Below, one piece after another: positions 20,506-30,399 of a stretch of 64,000 bases of DNA. A model generated the notes under the pieces. It was not told the DNA's origin, did no database searches, and saw only the letters and a program-made list of their open reading frames with translations. Within the stretch, counting starts at the first letter, position 1; every line of letters starts with the position of its first letter. The position numbers and the translations under genes were made by a program. Origin of the DNA: Haemaphysalis longicornis (lineage: Eukaryota > Arthropoda > Arachnida > Ixodida > Ixodidae); the NCBI GenBank assembly GCA_013339765.2, contig CM023448.1, forward strand, positions 25,434,551 through 25,498,550. The letters are read 5' to 3'.

Positions 20506-23500
20506 CTAGAGACGTAAGGGGAGCAGAAAGATTGAGAAGCACGTTAAAAGGCAGGCCGTTTTGTTCACTACCAACAGCAAACTTACGCACTGCATGGCGA
20601 TGATGTAAGTGGCATGCACGTAATCTCTGGTTTCAAAATGCAATACCTACTTTCCATAACGTCGTATAACGAAGACTGAGGAGTCCACTATATGCCATCA
20701 GACGTCCCAACGCATTCGTCATTGATAAAGTAACCAAACGATTGATAAGACGCCGCACACCAGTAACCAAACGATATAAGACGCCGCACACCTTGTTAGT
20801 ATATGAGTCACTTATGTGGCTTGTTAGTATATGAGGCTCTCCATCTTCTGGCAAGCACGAATGGCAAGCACCACGTAGACTACCCTTGTGTCCCCTTTGA
20901 CATCACCCTTGTGTCCCCTTTTCGGTGTTATGGTATGGATGACACTGAACACGTGTTCTGTGTTTGTTAGTGCTTCTTGTCGACGCCAATGGCAGGGTGA
21001 TGTTTATTACGGCAAGAAATGCCAGTATGGCGGATTTCTAACTTGCCGCATACATGAATACTAGTGATGATGATACAGTGTCCGACCATGAAGTGGCACG
21101 TTGGTGCACATGGGGATTCTGGCAGGCAAGCGCACGAGTTCAGAACGTTACACTTGTACCATCGTGCTCGACTTAGCGTCGCTCTTGACCGGTGCCAATA
21201 AACCTTGAAGATCGGATTTTCCTTTACTAAAATTAGCATAAAAGACGTTTCAAACCTTTGAACTGCATAAACAGTGGCGGAAGGTTTCAAAGCTGTTGTG
21301 GATTATTTAAAAAACTCCAGGCTACAGGCTATATTTTTTGTTTACGTTTTGTGTACGTGCGCGTGTGTACGTGTAGGTGTGCATGTCCGACGAGGAGTTT
21401 TAGATGCGACGCTGAGAGGAGCATCTCTTGCCGGCGGCCCTGTCCTTCTTGCGTCGTCGTTGTCCGCGTCCGCACAGCTGCATCTCTCCTCCGCTCACCC
21501 CCTCTCCTCTCTCCGATAGCGAACACTCTCGCCCAACATCTGCGGGCGCGTGGCGCAGAGCAGTCTCACTCCGCCGGTGGGCGGCGCTGCGCGCTGTGCG
21601 CATGTACAGTACTCTCTCTCTCCGCGGTCTCCTCTCCTTCGGGTGCGCTGCGCATATAAGCGGAGTGCCGCGCTCCGGCCGGTCTCTCAGTCGACGGTCG
21701 CCCGCGCTTGCGCTTGCGCCGCATCCCCTCGCGGGGAACCCAACGATGTGATTGAAACGCAATTCACGTTCACTACGCGTTTCACGCAATTCGACTAATC
21801 GACCCAACGGAAACACCCAACGGAACCCCCTTCAGTGTCGCATCACACCAGGGTTCCCGCTAGGAGAGGTGGGCGTAATTTTTTTTATTTTATTTTTACT
21901 TTTTACCCCTTCACCCTTATTCCATATTCTCCAACCTTCTGAAGAACCAAGCCAACAGCTGTGGAGGCCGGACCTCGATGCTCTTGTTAAACAATGGCAG
22001 TAAAGTGGCTAGTTGCGGAAGTTGGTACGGGTTCATGGTATGGCTACCGCAAGAAAGACAAGATACAAAATACAGCATTCGTCCTGCGTTCCCTTCTTTT
22101 GTACCTTGTCTTTTGTGCTGTAGCTATACCATGAACTACTAGAGATCCTCTCCGCCTCCACACTCACGCGTGGACACGAGTCGCTTGACAGGTAGTTTTA
22201 AAAGTTATATGTATTTTTAATGCTCCGATAAACCCAGACTCTTCTCACCACTTGGTTTGTGATGAATGTTTTCCCTGTAGTCTCTCACGTCTTCTGTAAT
22301 CATCCCTATTTTTCTATTCGTGTCTCTTGTACCCTTGACCCAGTGGGATGGCAAAGATTAGCATCCCAAAAAGGACTACTTCTGCTTTCAATAAAGCTTT
22401 CCTTCTCTTGCTGGTTTTCGTGGTAAATAAATGATTAATCCGCAGACGATTTACTTCAGGAAGAAAGAGCAGCCAATCAAAGCTCACACTCCCCTTCTTA
22501 GAAACACGTAGTTTCCTGAAACTCTTCAGCTCAAACTGATGGAGCACATTAAGAATTTACCGTACATATCAACAAATGGTTTCCGTCTATTGATCGTTCT
22601 TTCACTGTAGCTTTGTAAACACCGGGCAAAGAGTAAGACGTGACCTTACCCGGGCGCGTAGTTGCAGACCATGTACCGTCCGCCAAGGTTCGGGCACTCC
22701 GTGACGCCGCAGCCTATCTTGGCGTTACGGGACCAGACCATCTGCACATATAGCGAAGTGATGTGTTATTATGGGTGCAGAAAATTGGAGCTCATACAAA
22801 GAAATAGATTACACGGGGTAGTAGAGCCAATGAAGTTGGCAGCAAAGTGTGATAACGGAAAGGATACAGGTAACTTTGACAGCAAGGTTGCAGTAATTCA
22901 GGAACCAAAAGTTTTTTTTTGTACGGAAACCTCTCATCAAAAAGTAAAACGTAAATTAGAGAACATTCTGAATCGGTAGAAAACAAACAAAGCCTATTCG
23001 GCATGTACTTGTGGATTGTGATAGTGGTTTCCCATACACGTAGGAGAAAATTTCTTCCTTTCTAAAAGCCCTAGAACATTGAAATAATAAAATAATTATG
23101 TCGAAGTAAATTTGAAAGGCCTGGACGAGGCAACGAAGAGAAGGTTGAGGCGGTGCAGGAAACGCATTAAATATTCATAGCTGCGTAAAAAAAGTAATTT
23201 ACCTGCGCCCCTTGCACATTTCAGCGGTAAAATAAGGATAACATCCCGAATTCACCTCTTGAAAAACCTACTTACAGCCACGACCAACTTTAAAGTAAAC
23301 TTGGTCGTGCTTACAGCATGGTACGTTTCACCACTTATCAGAGGTGTACGAAGAGCACGATAAATATGATGTTCAGTATTATGCGATCGATTTCAGAAAA
23401 AGCTTTGATGAAAAAAAAAACTGATGGTGTAATGACGAGCTCACAGTATAAACGGATTGGTTACCACCTGCCAGGAAAAGCTATTGCTGTCTCCAAACTG

Positions 23501-26500
23501 TAAATCCGCTCAACGTTTGCTGCAACTTTCGGGACACGCAATATGCTGTGTTATGAGGTTCACTACACCTGACAGAGTAGCGCGTGTATGACGTCAATCC
23601 CAAGCATAGCCCAGCTTCGTACCGATCCGCATTTCGCAACCCTTTTCCAAAAAACGTTCTTTTTACACGCCAAGGAAGCACCGGAGTTACCATGTGCACT
23701 TGTGTAAACAGCATCGGTATGAACTGGAACAGGTTAATCCGCAATGTGCCGCACAAGGTTTGTACAATGTGGGCCTGTCAACGATGTTGAAATTTCAGCT
23801 TTGCATGCCGAAGATACAACTTGACTACGAAACTCGTTGTAGCGGATGCGCACAGTTTAATTTCGACCACCTGGCACCTTTAACTTTCACGGAGACAGCA
23901 AAACACCGACAGTTCTCGCCTCCAGCGCCCTATCTTCGATCCAACCTTCGTCGTAGTGCTCAGCAACAGAATGCCCTAGAAATCGATCTGCCAGTGTGGG
24001 TGTGTTAGTTTCGGTACTACGTAAGAAAAGCGGCCGCAAAGCTCGCAAATCCAGTAAAAAAACTGAAGAGTGTCACCTAAGTCTTGTTAACTGTAATACA
24101 GGCTCTCGTGCTGTGAAAATTCAGTAAATATTTCAGCGAAGCCGAGTTGCTGACAGGCGCATCGCTTAGGACAATAAAGAATGCATTCTTGTGTCAGATT
24201 GCATAATCTATGAATAAATTAATGGATATCTTAAACTGACTTAAAACTCTTTATCTGGTAGGATTCAATTTACTTAAGATCGGGATCCCTTGGAAACCGC
24301 TCAACAGGTATAAATTTACCAGCATAGCGTGAGGCAACATAATTGGGGAGTCCGCACCAATAGTTTTTATAAAGACTGATAAGAACCCCTACGCGCGCCA
24401 CATGACTTACCTGGGTGAAGTGTCCGTTGTCCGGTGAAAAGTTGTAGTTGCTCACAATGTCGCCACCAGCCTGCTCAAATTCGTTAAACCAGGTCATCAT
24501 GGTGTTATCCCATTCGGCTCCAGGCTCCAAGAAAAGATTCTGGCCCATGAAGTTTTCTGTGGGATGCAGAAAAATTGCATCGAGAAAACAGCGTACTGTA
24601 GATGTCGCGGATGTCAAGAATATGCACTCTTGGCAGAACATCGCCCATTTGCTTTTCTCGGGCTTCCTACTTAAACCCACTGGCGTCCTAGTCGACATAC
24701 GGTACGAGTGGATAGATTTAGAAGGTCAGAAAAGCATTAGCAAAATGTAACCGGCATTTCAGCAGAACGGGGAACACGCCGCCCACTGGCTGCACCTAGA
24801 TTGATCTACGGGTCTAGGGACGCAGCTAGTTTTGGTAGTTTATTAGCAGTTGATTTTGTAAAGCTCCTGGTGGGAAGTTTCTTCGCTACCTGTTTTCTTT
24901 TCTTGGTGTTAGTTTGGTGTTTTGTTTTACAAAAGTATATTATTGCCTCTTGGACATTCACTGGTCGTGCAGTTGTCATAACCCAGTAAGGTTTATTGCA
25001 GCCAAACACTTTGGTAGCATAGTTCGTATCATTGTGTTATAGCAAACGTCGCAAGCATTGCCAAATGTTATTTTTTGCTGCCATCAGCAGTAACAAATTC
25101 CGCTGAGTTTGTTTTTTACTTAACGTGCATACCTACAAGTGGTCCTGGCAGAATGTATTAACCCCAGAATATTTTGTTATCTGGAAAAATTTATGGCGCT
25201 ACAGTGGCTACTATAGCAGGCTTAGAAGCTTATTACTCTTTTGATACAAATACAGCAGGCTTCAAATGCTTTGCTCGACTGAATTCCAAATTGAATTGGC
25301 TACGAAAAGCCGCTGGGTTGATCTAGTCAATAGTGTAAACAACAGAACGACCACTTATGGCCTCCTTATGCATTAGTAGCAGCCGCGGTGATAAGCCTGT
25401 GCATTGCTAACGTCCATGAGGACACCGTACAAAACATAAAACGTGTTTTGTGTTTTTTTAGAGCTGAAACACCGTGGTTCATTTGTCTTTCGCATGCTCT
25501 CAGTCCGCAACGTAAATATAGCTTCATCGGGAAAATTTAAATGCCTTGGGTTTGGCTCTCAATTCCTAATCTGCAGCCTAAACGGAGTTTTTATTCATAA
25601 CGTCGTTGCAAGTACTTTAAAAATGTATTACATTTATCAAAAATTCGAGAATGTAAGTGGAAAACAATAGCGATAACATCCTGCACTTACCGAAAATTTT
25701 ATATCTTAGTTCTTCCAAACAGCAGAAGGGAGAGTTAAAGAACTTCCGCGACACCAAACATTTTAGGTTGTGTGTAAATATGTATTTGAGATAATCATTA
25801 CTGCGAAAATATGAATGCCTATTGTCTTTCCAAACTTACGGTTCAACCACTACATTACTGATTTTGCCGGCTTTTGGAGCTTTGTACAACCGGTAACCGA
25901 ACAGATATCTTTTTTTAGCGAGTGCGGTAGAGTTCTGCAACCAGAATCCTGTAGAAAAAAACGTGATTAAGCTTTGGAAAAGAATACTGTTTTAGTGTTG
26001 CCTAAAAACGCATCGTTGTATTGGTTTGCCGAAGAAAAACAAAATATAATCATGGCTGCTTCTTCGCTATACGATGACAGTTTACTCGTTATCTTTTCAC
26101 TTTAGCTCAAGAGCAAGAGCAGTATTTTAGAGGTGAGAGATATACCCGAGCGAAGGCTACACAGATAACAAACACACCAACAGCACGGTACGGCATTTTT
26201 CTACTTCCTAAACTCTACCCGTGTAGTGTGTCTCTCGGAAATAGAAGTGCACGGGGCAAACAGGCTAACCGTTAAGAAATTGGTGTTACGCATATTTCTA
26301 CTATATACCCCTTGGCTTGAGGCTGAAATGTTAGACTGTAGATCAACCGTAGGCGTCCTTTTCCAAACTCTTCAATGCACCCGAATTTTTTTAAAAAAAG
26401 AGGTGAACAAACAACTTACGGACGTAGCCGCATCCGATGCATCCGTGTTGAAATTGGCAGTTTTGAGAGTGGACCTGTGCACGCCACGCCAATCCGATAT

Positions 26501-29500
26501 CGTAATTCTGAAAAATAAACGTGGTTCAGCTCGGTAAGTAATCGTACAACTGAAAACGATACACATGATAATCAGACAACGTAGAAAAGCCAGGCTTCAC
26601 GTGTTCACCAATGGTACGCACATTGTGGTGAATGAAAAATTTCAACGTGGACGTCTTACGTCCCGGCGCGTCCCGACTGCCGTCTTCCGCGATGGTGCAG
26701 TTTTGGGTGGTGTGTTACACGGGCTATAAGATATGTAATACGCGGGAGGGACACGGACTCTCCAATGTTTGTCCCACAGAACAAAAACTTCGGGTGTTCC
26801 AAGTTTCGCTCAGCTAATTTGCAGCGACGTATGCTCCATCATAAATTACAAGCAAACGTGTTTTGCTAGAAGCACTCCTTGCACATCGCTCAGCTTCACT
26901 GGACATCCTTCTGCATAAAGTGGAAGGGCATTGAATTTTTATTTGACATGCCCCAACCCACCATTAAACAAGCTTGCGGTGCATTTACGACGCGTTTAGA
27001 AATTTTTGTTGATCGGTTTTATGACCAACAGTCGCGGCTGACAGGACGATGGGCATATAAGTCATTGGGAGAAAAATATACATATGAAAAAAAAAACATG
27101 AGTACGCGAGAAGCATCATGAATAAAAGAGGCTAGGCGGGCGTCTGTGGATATCCAATCCTTGAATTACTCGTCAGTTACCAAAAACTTACACAAAGCAC
27201 ACTGTCGAATTTTTTGCCCAGATCAGCCATACGGTTACCTACATTTTCTATATGGTTGGCAACTACGAGAACGCGCTTTTCGCACACGTGAGTGCACTTA
27301 CCAGTCGAAGCATATCGGCGGCCGGGGGCAAGTTAGACAAAGCGCCAGAGGACACGATGCGTCGCAGCTGGTTGTGGATGAGGGTGATGTGCGTGGCTTC
27401 CGCCGGGCTGACACCAAGCCAAACGGGGCCGTTGTAGTTTCCGTAGTCACCTGGCGGTACCACGTTTATGGTGAGTGGATTGGGCCAAACGATAGGCATC
27501 ATCGCCGCCGCGCTCGTTGCCGTCTCTTGCCGCGAGCTTGGCTGCTCCGACAACGTGCCGCGGGCAAGTTGTAGGTAGGATGCGGCAAGCAGGACGGCGG
27601 CCAGGAACGGCGTCGCGCGGGTGCTGCGGCAAGGTCGCAGATGGTGAGGAGGAAGCAATATTTAGGCGTTCCTGAACACTGAAGAGAAATTATGGAGGCC
27701 CAGTTTTTAAACAGGCTGAAAATAGTACAAACGCAATGGCTCTGTTGACCATCTTCATCTTTTGTGTTTCCTTCAGTGTTTTGTCCAAATGAGTGAGTGA
27801 GTGAGTGAGTGAGTGAGTGAGTGAGTGAGTGAGTGAGTGAGTGAGTGAGTGAGTGAGTGAGTGGCTTGCCAATATGTTATAAACCAATCAAACAAAAAAA
27901 CACGGAAGGGAGCAATCATGGAGAAAACAAGCAACTTGCTTCGTTCTCCAGACACTCCCCTAGTAACCAGATCCCCTTATTTTACCTCCTTGGCTTACTT
28001 CTGGATAAAAGGGCCAAACACTACATTTTTCTCAACAAAACATTTTGCTGCTAATCCTCAACGTCGCCATTTGAAGAACGCGGAAGCAGGGTATAACCTA
28101 TTACATACCCGACAGATTAGACATGCATATTCGCGGGAAACAAACGGCAAAATTTAATTTTAATTTCAAAAAACTAACCCTTGGTATGCTACGCAGCTCC
28201 ATTTCCTCTATGAAAGACGTTTCTTTTAAAAAAAAATGCAAGGAACAATTGCGAATGCTCAAATTTCGCACTGCAATGACTAATTGCGGCCAGGGGTGAT
28301 TAAATATGGGCTAGCACTAAAACAGTTATCGGAGTGTTAACAACACGTTACCGCTCAAGTAATACCATCAAGCTAAACTGGAAGCCTCATTAAATCCGCC
28401 AGGAATATTTCTTACCGATGGCCTTGGTCGGTGGCCGCGAATCAGACGAATAAGTTCGTGTGACGTAATAGAAAAGACGCCATAAGTGGCTGGGAAGTCG
28501 CTACTGCCATGTTTTCCTTAAAGGAGCCATGAAGAGAAAATACAACTTCGTTTAATTTGAAAGAACTAGGATTCAGTATCTCAGTCAGCTCCATGAGAGC
28601 CACAAAAGATGTTTTCTTGACGAAAAAAATCAAGAATCATTTAAATAATTTCAAATTTTGCACCACAGTGACGTGTTATGAGCAAGAATGACGTCATACG
28701 GGACAACAATAAAACATAATTTTGAGTGCGTTAACTGCACGTTAGCATTCAAGTGATGCGGTCAAATGGAACTAGAGGCCCCATTACAGACGTCCAGTCA
28801 TGTGTCGTCGGGACAGGTCAGTTAGGCGGCCGCCAATCGCACAAACAAGGTTCCGTGACGTCATAGAAAAGTTGCAGGAAATTGGCTAGGGGGTCGCGAC
28901 TGCTTCACGCGTTTTCTTTAATATCTCCGTTATTTGTTCGAAGATTGCGATGATATTGTATCATTGTTATCAGGACTAAGCAGTCTTTCTAATGAACCCA
29001 ACTTGTATTTTGTCTTCATGGCTCCTTTAATAGCTCACTCATTTTTTCGGAGATTGCAATAAATTTGGTGACGTTGCCATCGGGATAAACCAATTTGTTT
29101 TATTGGACCGAACTTATACTTTGTTTTTAATTCCCCTTTATACGAAAACATTGAAATATGAACACATTTCTCAGGGGAGTTCTATAACAAGTTTCGCGGT
29201 ATGGGAAGTTCAGGAAATGCATTTTTAAGTATTTCATAGGAAGTATTTTCTACTCTTCTCTCTCCAAGACCGTAAATAAGAAATACACTGTGTTAGCGGA
29301 ATGGGGCAATCACGTAAGCCCGAGTTACCATGACAACAATTAGGGAAACCCCGCCTTTCTGCACTCAATGCCCCCATGTGCGAATTGCTTGTTTAGGGGC
29401 CGCGAACGGAATCGTGACTTTGCATTCGTTTTGCTCCATAGCTGCGTCTGCATCGTAAGTGTCTTTACGGAAGTCCTTGTGTACGAAGCAAACGTAGTTA

Positions 29501-30343
29501 TACCGCAAAGAATGTCGTTCGTAATATTTTTCCAATAACCGCTGCACTCACCGCCCTTGACCGGCGGTTCGGAAAAAAGGTAGCTTTATGTTGCGGCCTA
29601 AATGAGGGCGAATTTTTTCTTTCATAAATCATTGCTTTTTAAGGATGTTTGGTTGTTTAACGGGCCCAAGCATCACTTGGGGTATGTGGTGCGGCAGGGT
29701 GGAGGTCTGTACTTTTTTGAACCTATCGAGAATGTTTAACTGCTGCTTGTCAACTAAACGTATAACTTTAAGCAAACACACTGATCGCGCCAAACTGAAA
29801 GGGCACCGTTGCAGAGCTCAAATCGCAAAATACCGTCTGCTACCCAGTGACTGAGTTAAATTTGTTGTTAATGCAGTGACATGCTCCAATTATAAAAGTT
29901 TGTCTGAAGACTTTCATTCACAGCTTAGTAAGGAACAACCGCTGGTGCTTGCGTGCGACGGGTAGTATAGGCACATTAATTTTGAGAATGTTAGCCTTGT
30001 GGTAGCAGTACAGTTTTAATATTCGCACTATAGCGCCAACGACGCCGCTCTCAAAAAGCACGTATGTACCTGTGACAGCAATGGACGATTGTAAGGCTGC
30101 ACAATTTTACTCATGCAAGATAAAAACGTGCTGCTTCTAGGAGGTATTTTTATGAAACCTGGGAAACATTATATTTGGGTGTATTTCACAAAAACACTCC
30201 AAGGAATGAAAAAATAAATTAGCAGGGCTAAGCAGACCGCGATGATCAAAATGCGAGAACAAGCATCGATTACGTCGAATAAATTTGACTTACGATGCGG
30301 ACATGTTGTCGGCTTACTTGTGGTGAAGGGAGAATGTGACCAT
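20396..30343 (-). CDS. Secreted CAP-domain (antigen 5 / SCP/TAPS) protein, 8 exons, 3' end missing
   Basis: A split gene running right to left. Exons in transcription order are 30343-30318, 27623-27302, 26507-26420, 25948-25840, 25704-25691, 24556-24411, 22741-22650 and 20505-20396; all introns are GT-AG and every junction keeps phase. The product (about 302 residues plus an unseen tail) has an N-terminal hydrophobic signal (PFLAAVLLAASYLQLARG), a Ser/Pro-rich linker, then the CAP fold: IHNQLRR with the first metal/tetrad His, GHFTQ joined to MVW (CAP1 signature), and YMVCNYAPGGNM (CAP2 signature) assembled across the last intron, followed by the Cys-rich SCSQCPEGIPC hinge. CAP proteins are secreted; in ticks such proteins occur in saliva. 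Function here is not known. Odd points: the Trp of the usual WD pair is replaced (NYD), and exons 4-5 add about 40 residues before GQNL. Confidence 0.85.
20620..20860. repeat. Short local tandem duplications beside CAP exon 8
   Basis: AGACGCCGCACACC follows ACCAAACGAT twice (about 20730-20792), and TTGTTAGTATATGAG occurs at about 20793 and 20820. These are small, recent duplications. No family was recognised. Confidence 0.5.
20870..21350. other. Intron 7 of the CAP gene; nothing recognised
   Basis: Noncoding sequence. CACCCTTGTGTCCCCTTT-type words are repeated at about 20885 and 20909. No exon was found. Confidence 0.4.
21360..21830 (+). promoter_or_regulatory. GC-rich block with TATA and initiator-like core, in a CAP intron
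   Basis: ATATAAG at 21654-21660 is followed about 30-35 bases downstream by TCAGTC at 21687-21692, the usual arthropod TATA-Inr arrangement, on the strand opposite to the CAP gene. The surrounding 400 bp are GC- and CpG-rich. No downstream coding exon was found. It may be the promoter part of an LTR-like or other retroelement fragment rather than a host promoter. Confidence 0.4.
22031..22136. mobile_element. Palindromic element, 106 bp, in CAP intron 7
   Basis: GTTCATGGTATGGCTACCGC at 22031 is matched inverted by GCTGTAGCTATACCATGAAC ending at 22136; the arms continue through AAGACAAG/CTTGTCTT and ACAAAA. The structure is a palindromic MITE. No clear target duplication. Confidence 0.7.
22137..22649. 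other. Intronic sequence, nothing recognised
   Basis: AT-rich intron 7 sequence. A minus-strand open frame at 22314-22547 shows no recognisable product. Confidence 0.4.
22650..22741 (-). CDS. CAP gene exon 7
   Basis: The 92-nt exon between ATATGTGCAG and GTAAGGTC encodes MVWSRNAKIGCGVTEC and GGRYMVCNYAPG. It completes CAP1 (GHFTQ-MVW) and opens CAP2. Its two last bases (GG) pair with the first A of exon 8 to encode Gly. Confidence 0.92.
23271..23317. repeat. 31-bp palindrome flanked by 8-bp direct repeats
   Basis: CTTACAGC at 23271-23278 and 23310-23317 flank a 31-bp palindrome with perfect 9-bp outer arms CACGACCAA and TTGGTCGTG. The pattern resembles a transposon insertion with an 8-bp duplication whose body is almost entirely lost. 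It lies in intron 6 of the CAP gene. Confidence 0.6.
23831..23990 (-). mobile_element. Ruka-type SINE, decayed
   Basis: GTTTAATTTCGACCACCTGG, CACCTTTAACTTTCACGG and CCTCCAGCGCCCTATCTTCG are mutated forms of the Ruka body. It lies in intron 6 of the CAP gene and in the same sense as that gene. Confidence 0.7.
24411..24556 (-). CDS. CAP gene exon 6 (central CAP domain)
   Basis: The 146-nt exon between CATCCCACAG and GTAAGTCA encodes ENFMGQNLFLEPGAEWDNTM, MTWFNEFE and ends SPDNGHFTQ. GQNL, the W..E......W..E pattern with tetrad Glu residues, and the His of GHFTQ are all CAP landmarks. The exon stops exactly between Gln and the MVW of the CAP1 signature. Confidence 0.9.
24800..25660. other. Intron 5 of the CAP gene; nothing recognised
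   Basis: AT-rich sequence without recognisable exon or repeat. Short open frames at 24801-24989 and 25443-25670 on the plus strand show no family similarity. Confidence 0.4.
25691..25704 (-). CDS. CAP gene predicted 14-nt microexon 5
   Basis: Exon 4 ends in phase 2 and exon 6 begins with two bases, so they cannot be joined directly. ATATAAAATTTTCG, lying between ACTAAG and GTAAGTGC, supplies exactly one plus twelve plus one bases and yields YKIF with a Glu completed by exon 6. The donor is strong and the acceptor moderate. The frame is also open upstream, so a longer form with another acceptor is possible but would not keep phase. Confidence 0.4.
25840..25948 (-). CDS. CAP gene exon 4 (unusual insertion)
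   Basis: The 109-nt open segment between TTTTTTCTACAG and GTAAGTTT starts in phase 1 and ends in phase 2, as required by its neighbours. It encodes about 36 residues (RYLFGYRLYKAP, basic and aromatic) that I cannot match to the standard CAP fold. It may be a lineage-specific loop, or an exon used only in some transcripts. Confidence 0.6.
26420..26507 (-). CDS. CAP gene exon 3
   Basis: The 88-nt exon between TTTTTCAG and GTAAGTTG encodes NYDIGLAWRAQVHSQNCQFQ and HGCIGCGYV. The pattern D..LA..AQ......C.F.H is the second helix and first conserved Cys region of antigen 5 proteins. It ends in phase 1. Confidence 0.85.
26520..27300. other. Intron 2 of the CAP gene; nothing recognised
   Basis: Intronic sequence with scattered short open frames and no recognised repeat. 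Confidence 0.4.
27302..27623 (-). CDS. CAP gene exon 2 (signal core and first CAP helix)
   Basis: The 322-nt exon follows the acceptor CTTGCCGCAG and ends CTTCGACTG before GTAAGTGC. It encodes the hydrophobic signal core, a linker (LSEQPSSRQETATS, then a Pro/Gly/Asn-rich stretch), and THITLIHNQLRRIVSSGA with PPAADMLRL. The HN..R helix with its conserved His is the N-terminal hallmark of CAP proteins. Confidence 0.85.
27791..27862. repeat. (GAGT)n microsatellite
   Basis: About 18 perfect GAGT units in intron 1 of the CAP gene. Minus-strand open frames of repeated Thr-His-Ser-Leu are artefacts. Confidence 0.98.
28135..29141. mobile_element. TTAA-target MITE, older outer copy
   Basis: The left part 28135-28521 and right part 29027-29141 together match the inner element: AACTAACCCTTGGTATG and CAGCTCCAT near 28180 pair with 28563-28595; CAAATTTCGCACTGCAATGAC near 28260 pairs with CAAATTTTGCACCACAGTGAC near 28652; CGGAGATTGCAATAAATTTGG near 29049 pairs with CGAAGATTGCGATGATATTG near 28939. 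The two halves are separated by the inner copy at a TTAA. Both outer termini are worn. Confidence 0.65.
28522..29026. mobile_element. TTAA-target MITE, inner copy (505 bp)
   Basis: AGGAGCCATGAAGAGAAAAT at the left end and ATTTTGTCTTCATGGCTCCT at the right end are inverted repeats that abut TTAA on both sides (28518-28521 and 29027-29030). A TTAA target is characteristic of piggyBac-type transposition, though these termini are not of the usual CCC type. There is no coding capacity. It interrupts another copy of the same element. Confidence 0.75.
29142..30317. other. Intron 1 of the CAP gene, remainder; nothing recognised
   Basis: AT-rich noncoding sequence. Short open frames at 29365-29547 and 29645-29854 have no recognisable product. 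Confidence 0.4.
30318..30343 (-). CDS. CAP gene exon 1 (start codon)
   Basis: ATG at 30343-30341 begins MVTFSLHH and the exon ends in AA before GTAAGC. The phase (two bases) fits exactly the C that opens exon 2. Without it exon 2 has no in-frame ATG, since its frame is closed by TAA just upstream. The intron of 2.7 kb holds a (GAGT)n array and the self-nested MITE. Placement rests on phase, donor and position only. Confidence 0.6.
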
Positions 30344-30361
30344 GGAGCTCGTTCCCAGAGT

Positions 30362-30395
30362 TTAAATAACGGGCGACGCCCTATATGTGTAAAGA
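30362..30395 (-). promoter_or_regulatory. Possible CAP gene TATA region
   Basis: Read on the minus strand, ACATATAGGG lies about 45 bases and TTATTTAAAC about 20 bases upstream of the exon 1 ATG. The first would fit a TATA box with a very short 5' leader. No initiator was singled out. Confidence 0.25.
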
Positions 30396-30399
30396 GCGA

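Noticed and set aside
27624..27658. CAP exon 2 beginning at 27658
   Set aside because: The codon there is TTG, not ATG, and a stop lies just upstream in the same frame. An acceptor at 27624 joined to an ATG exon at 30343 gives a proper signal peptide start.
27690..27955. Ser-Leu-Thr-His repeat frames
   Set aside because: Artefact of the (GAGT)n microsatellite in a CAP intron.
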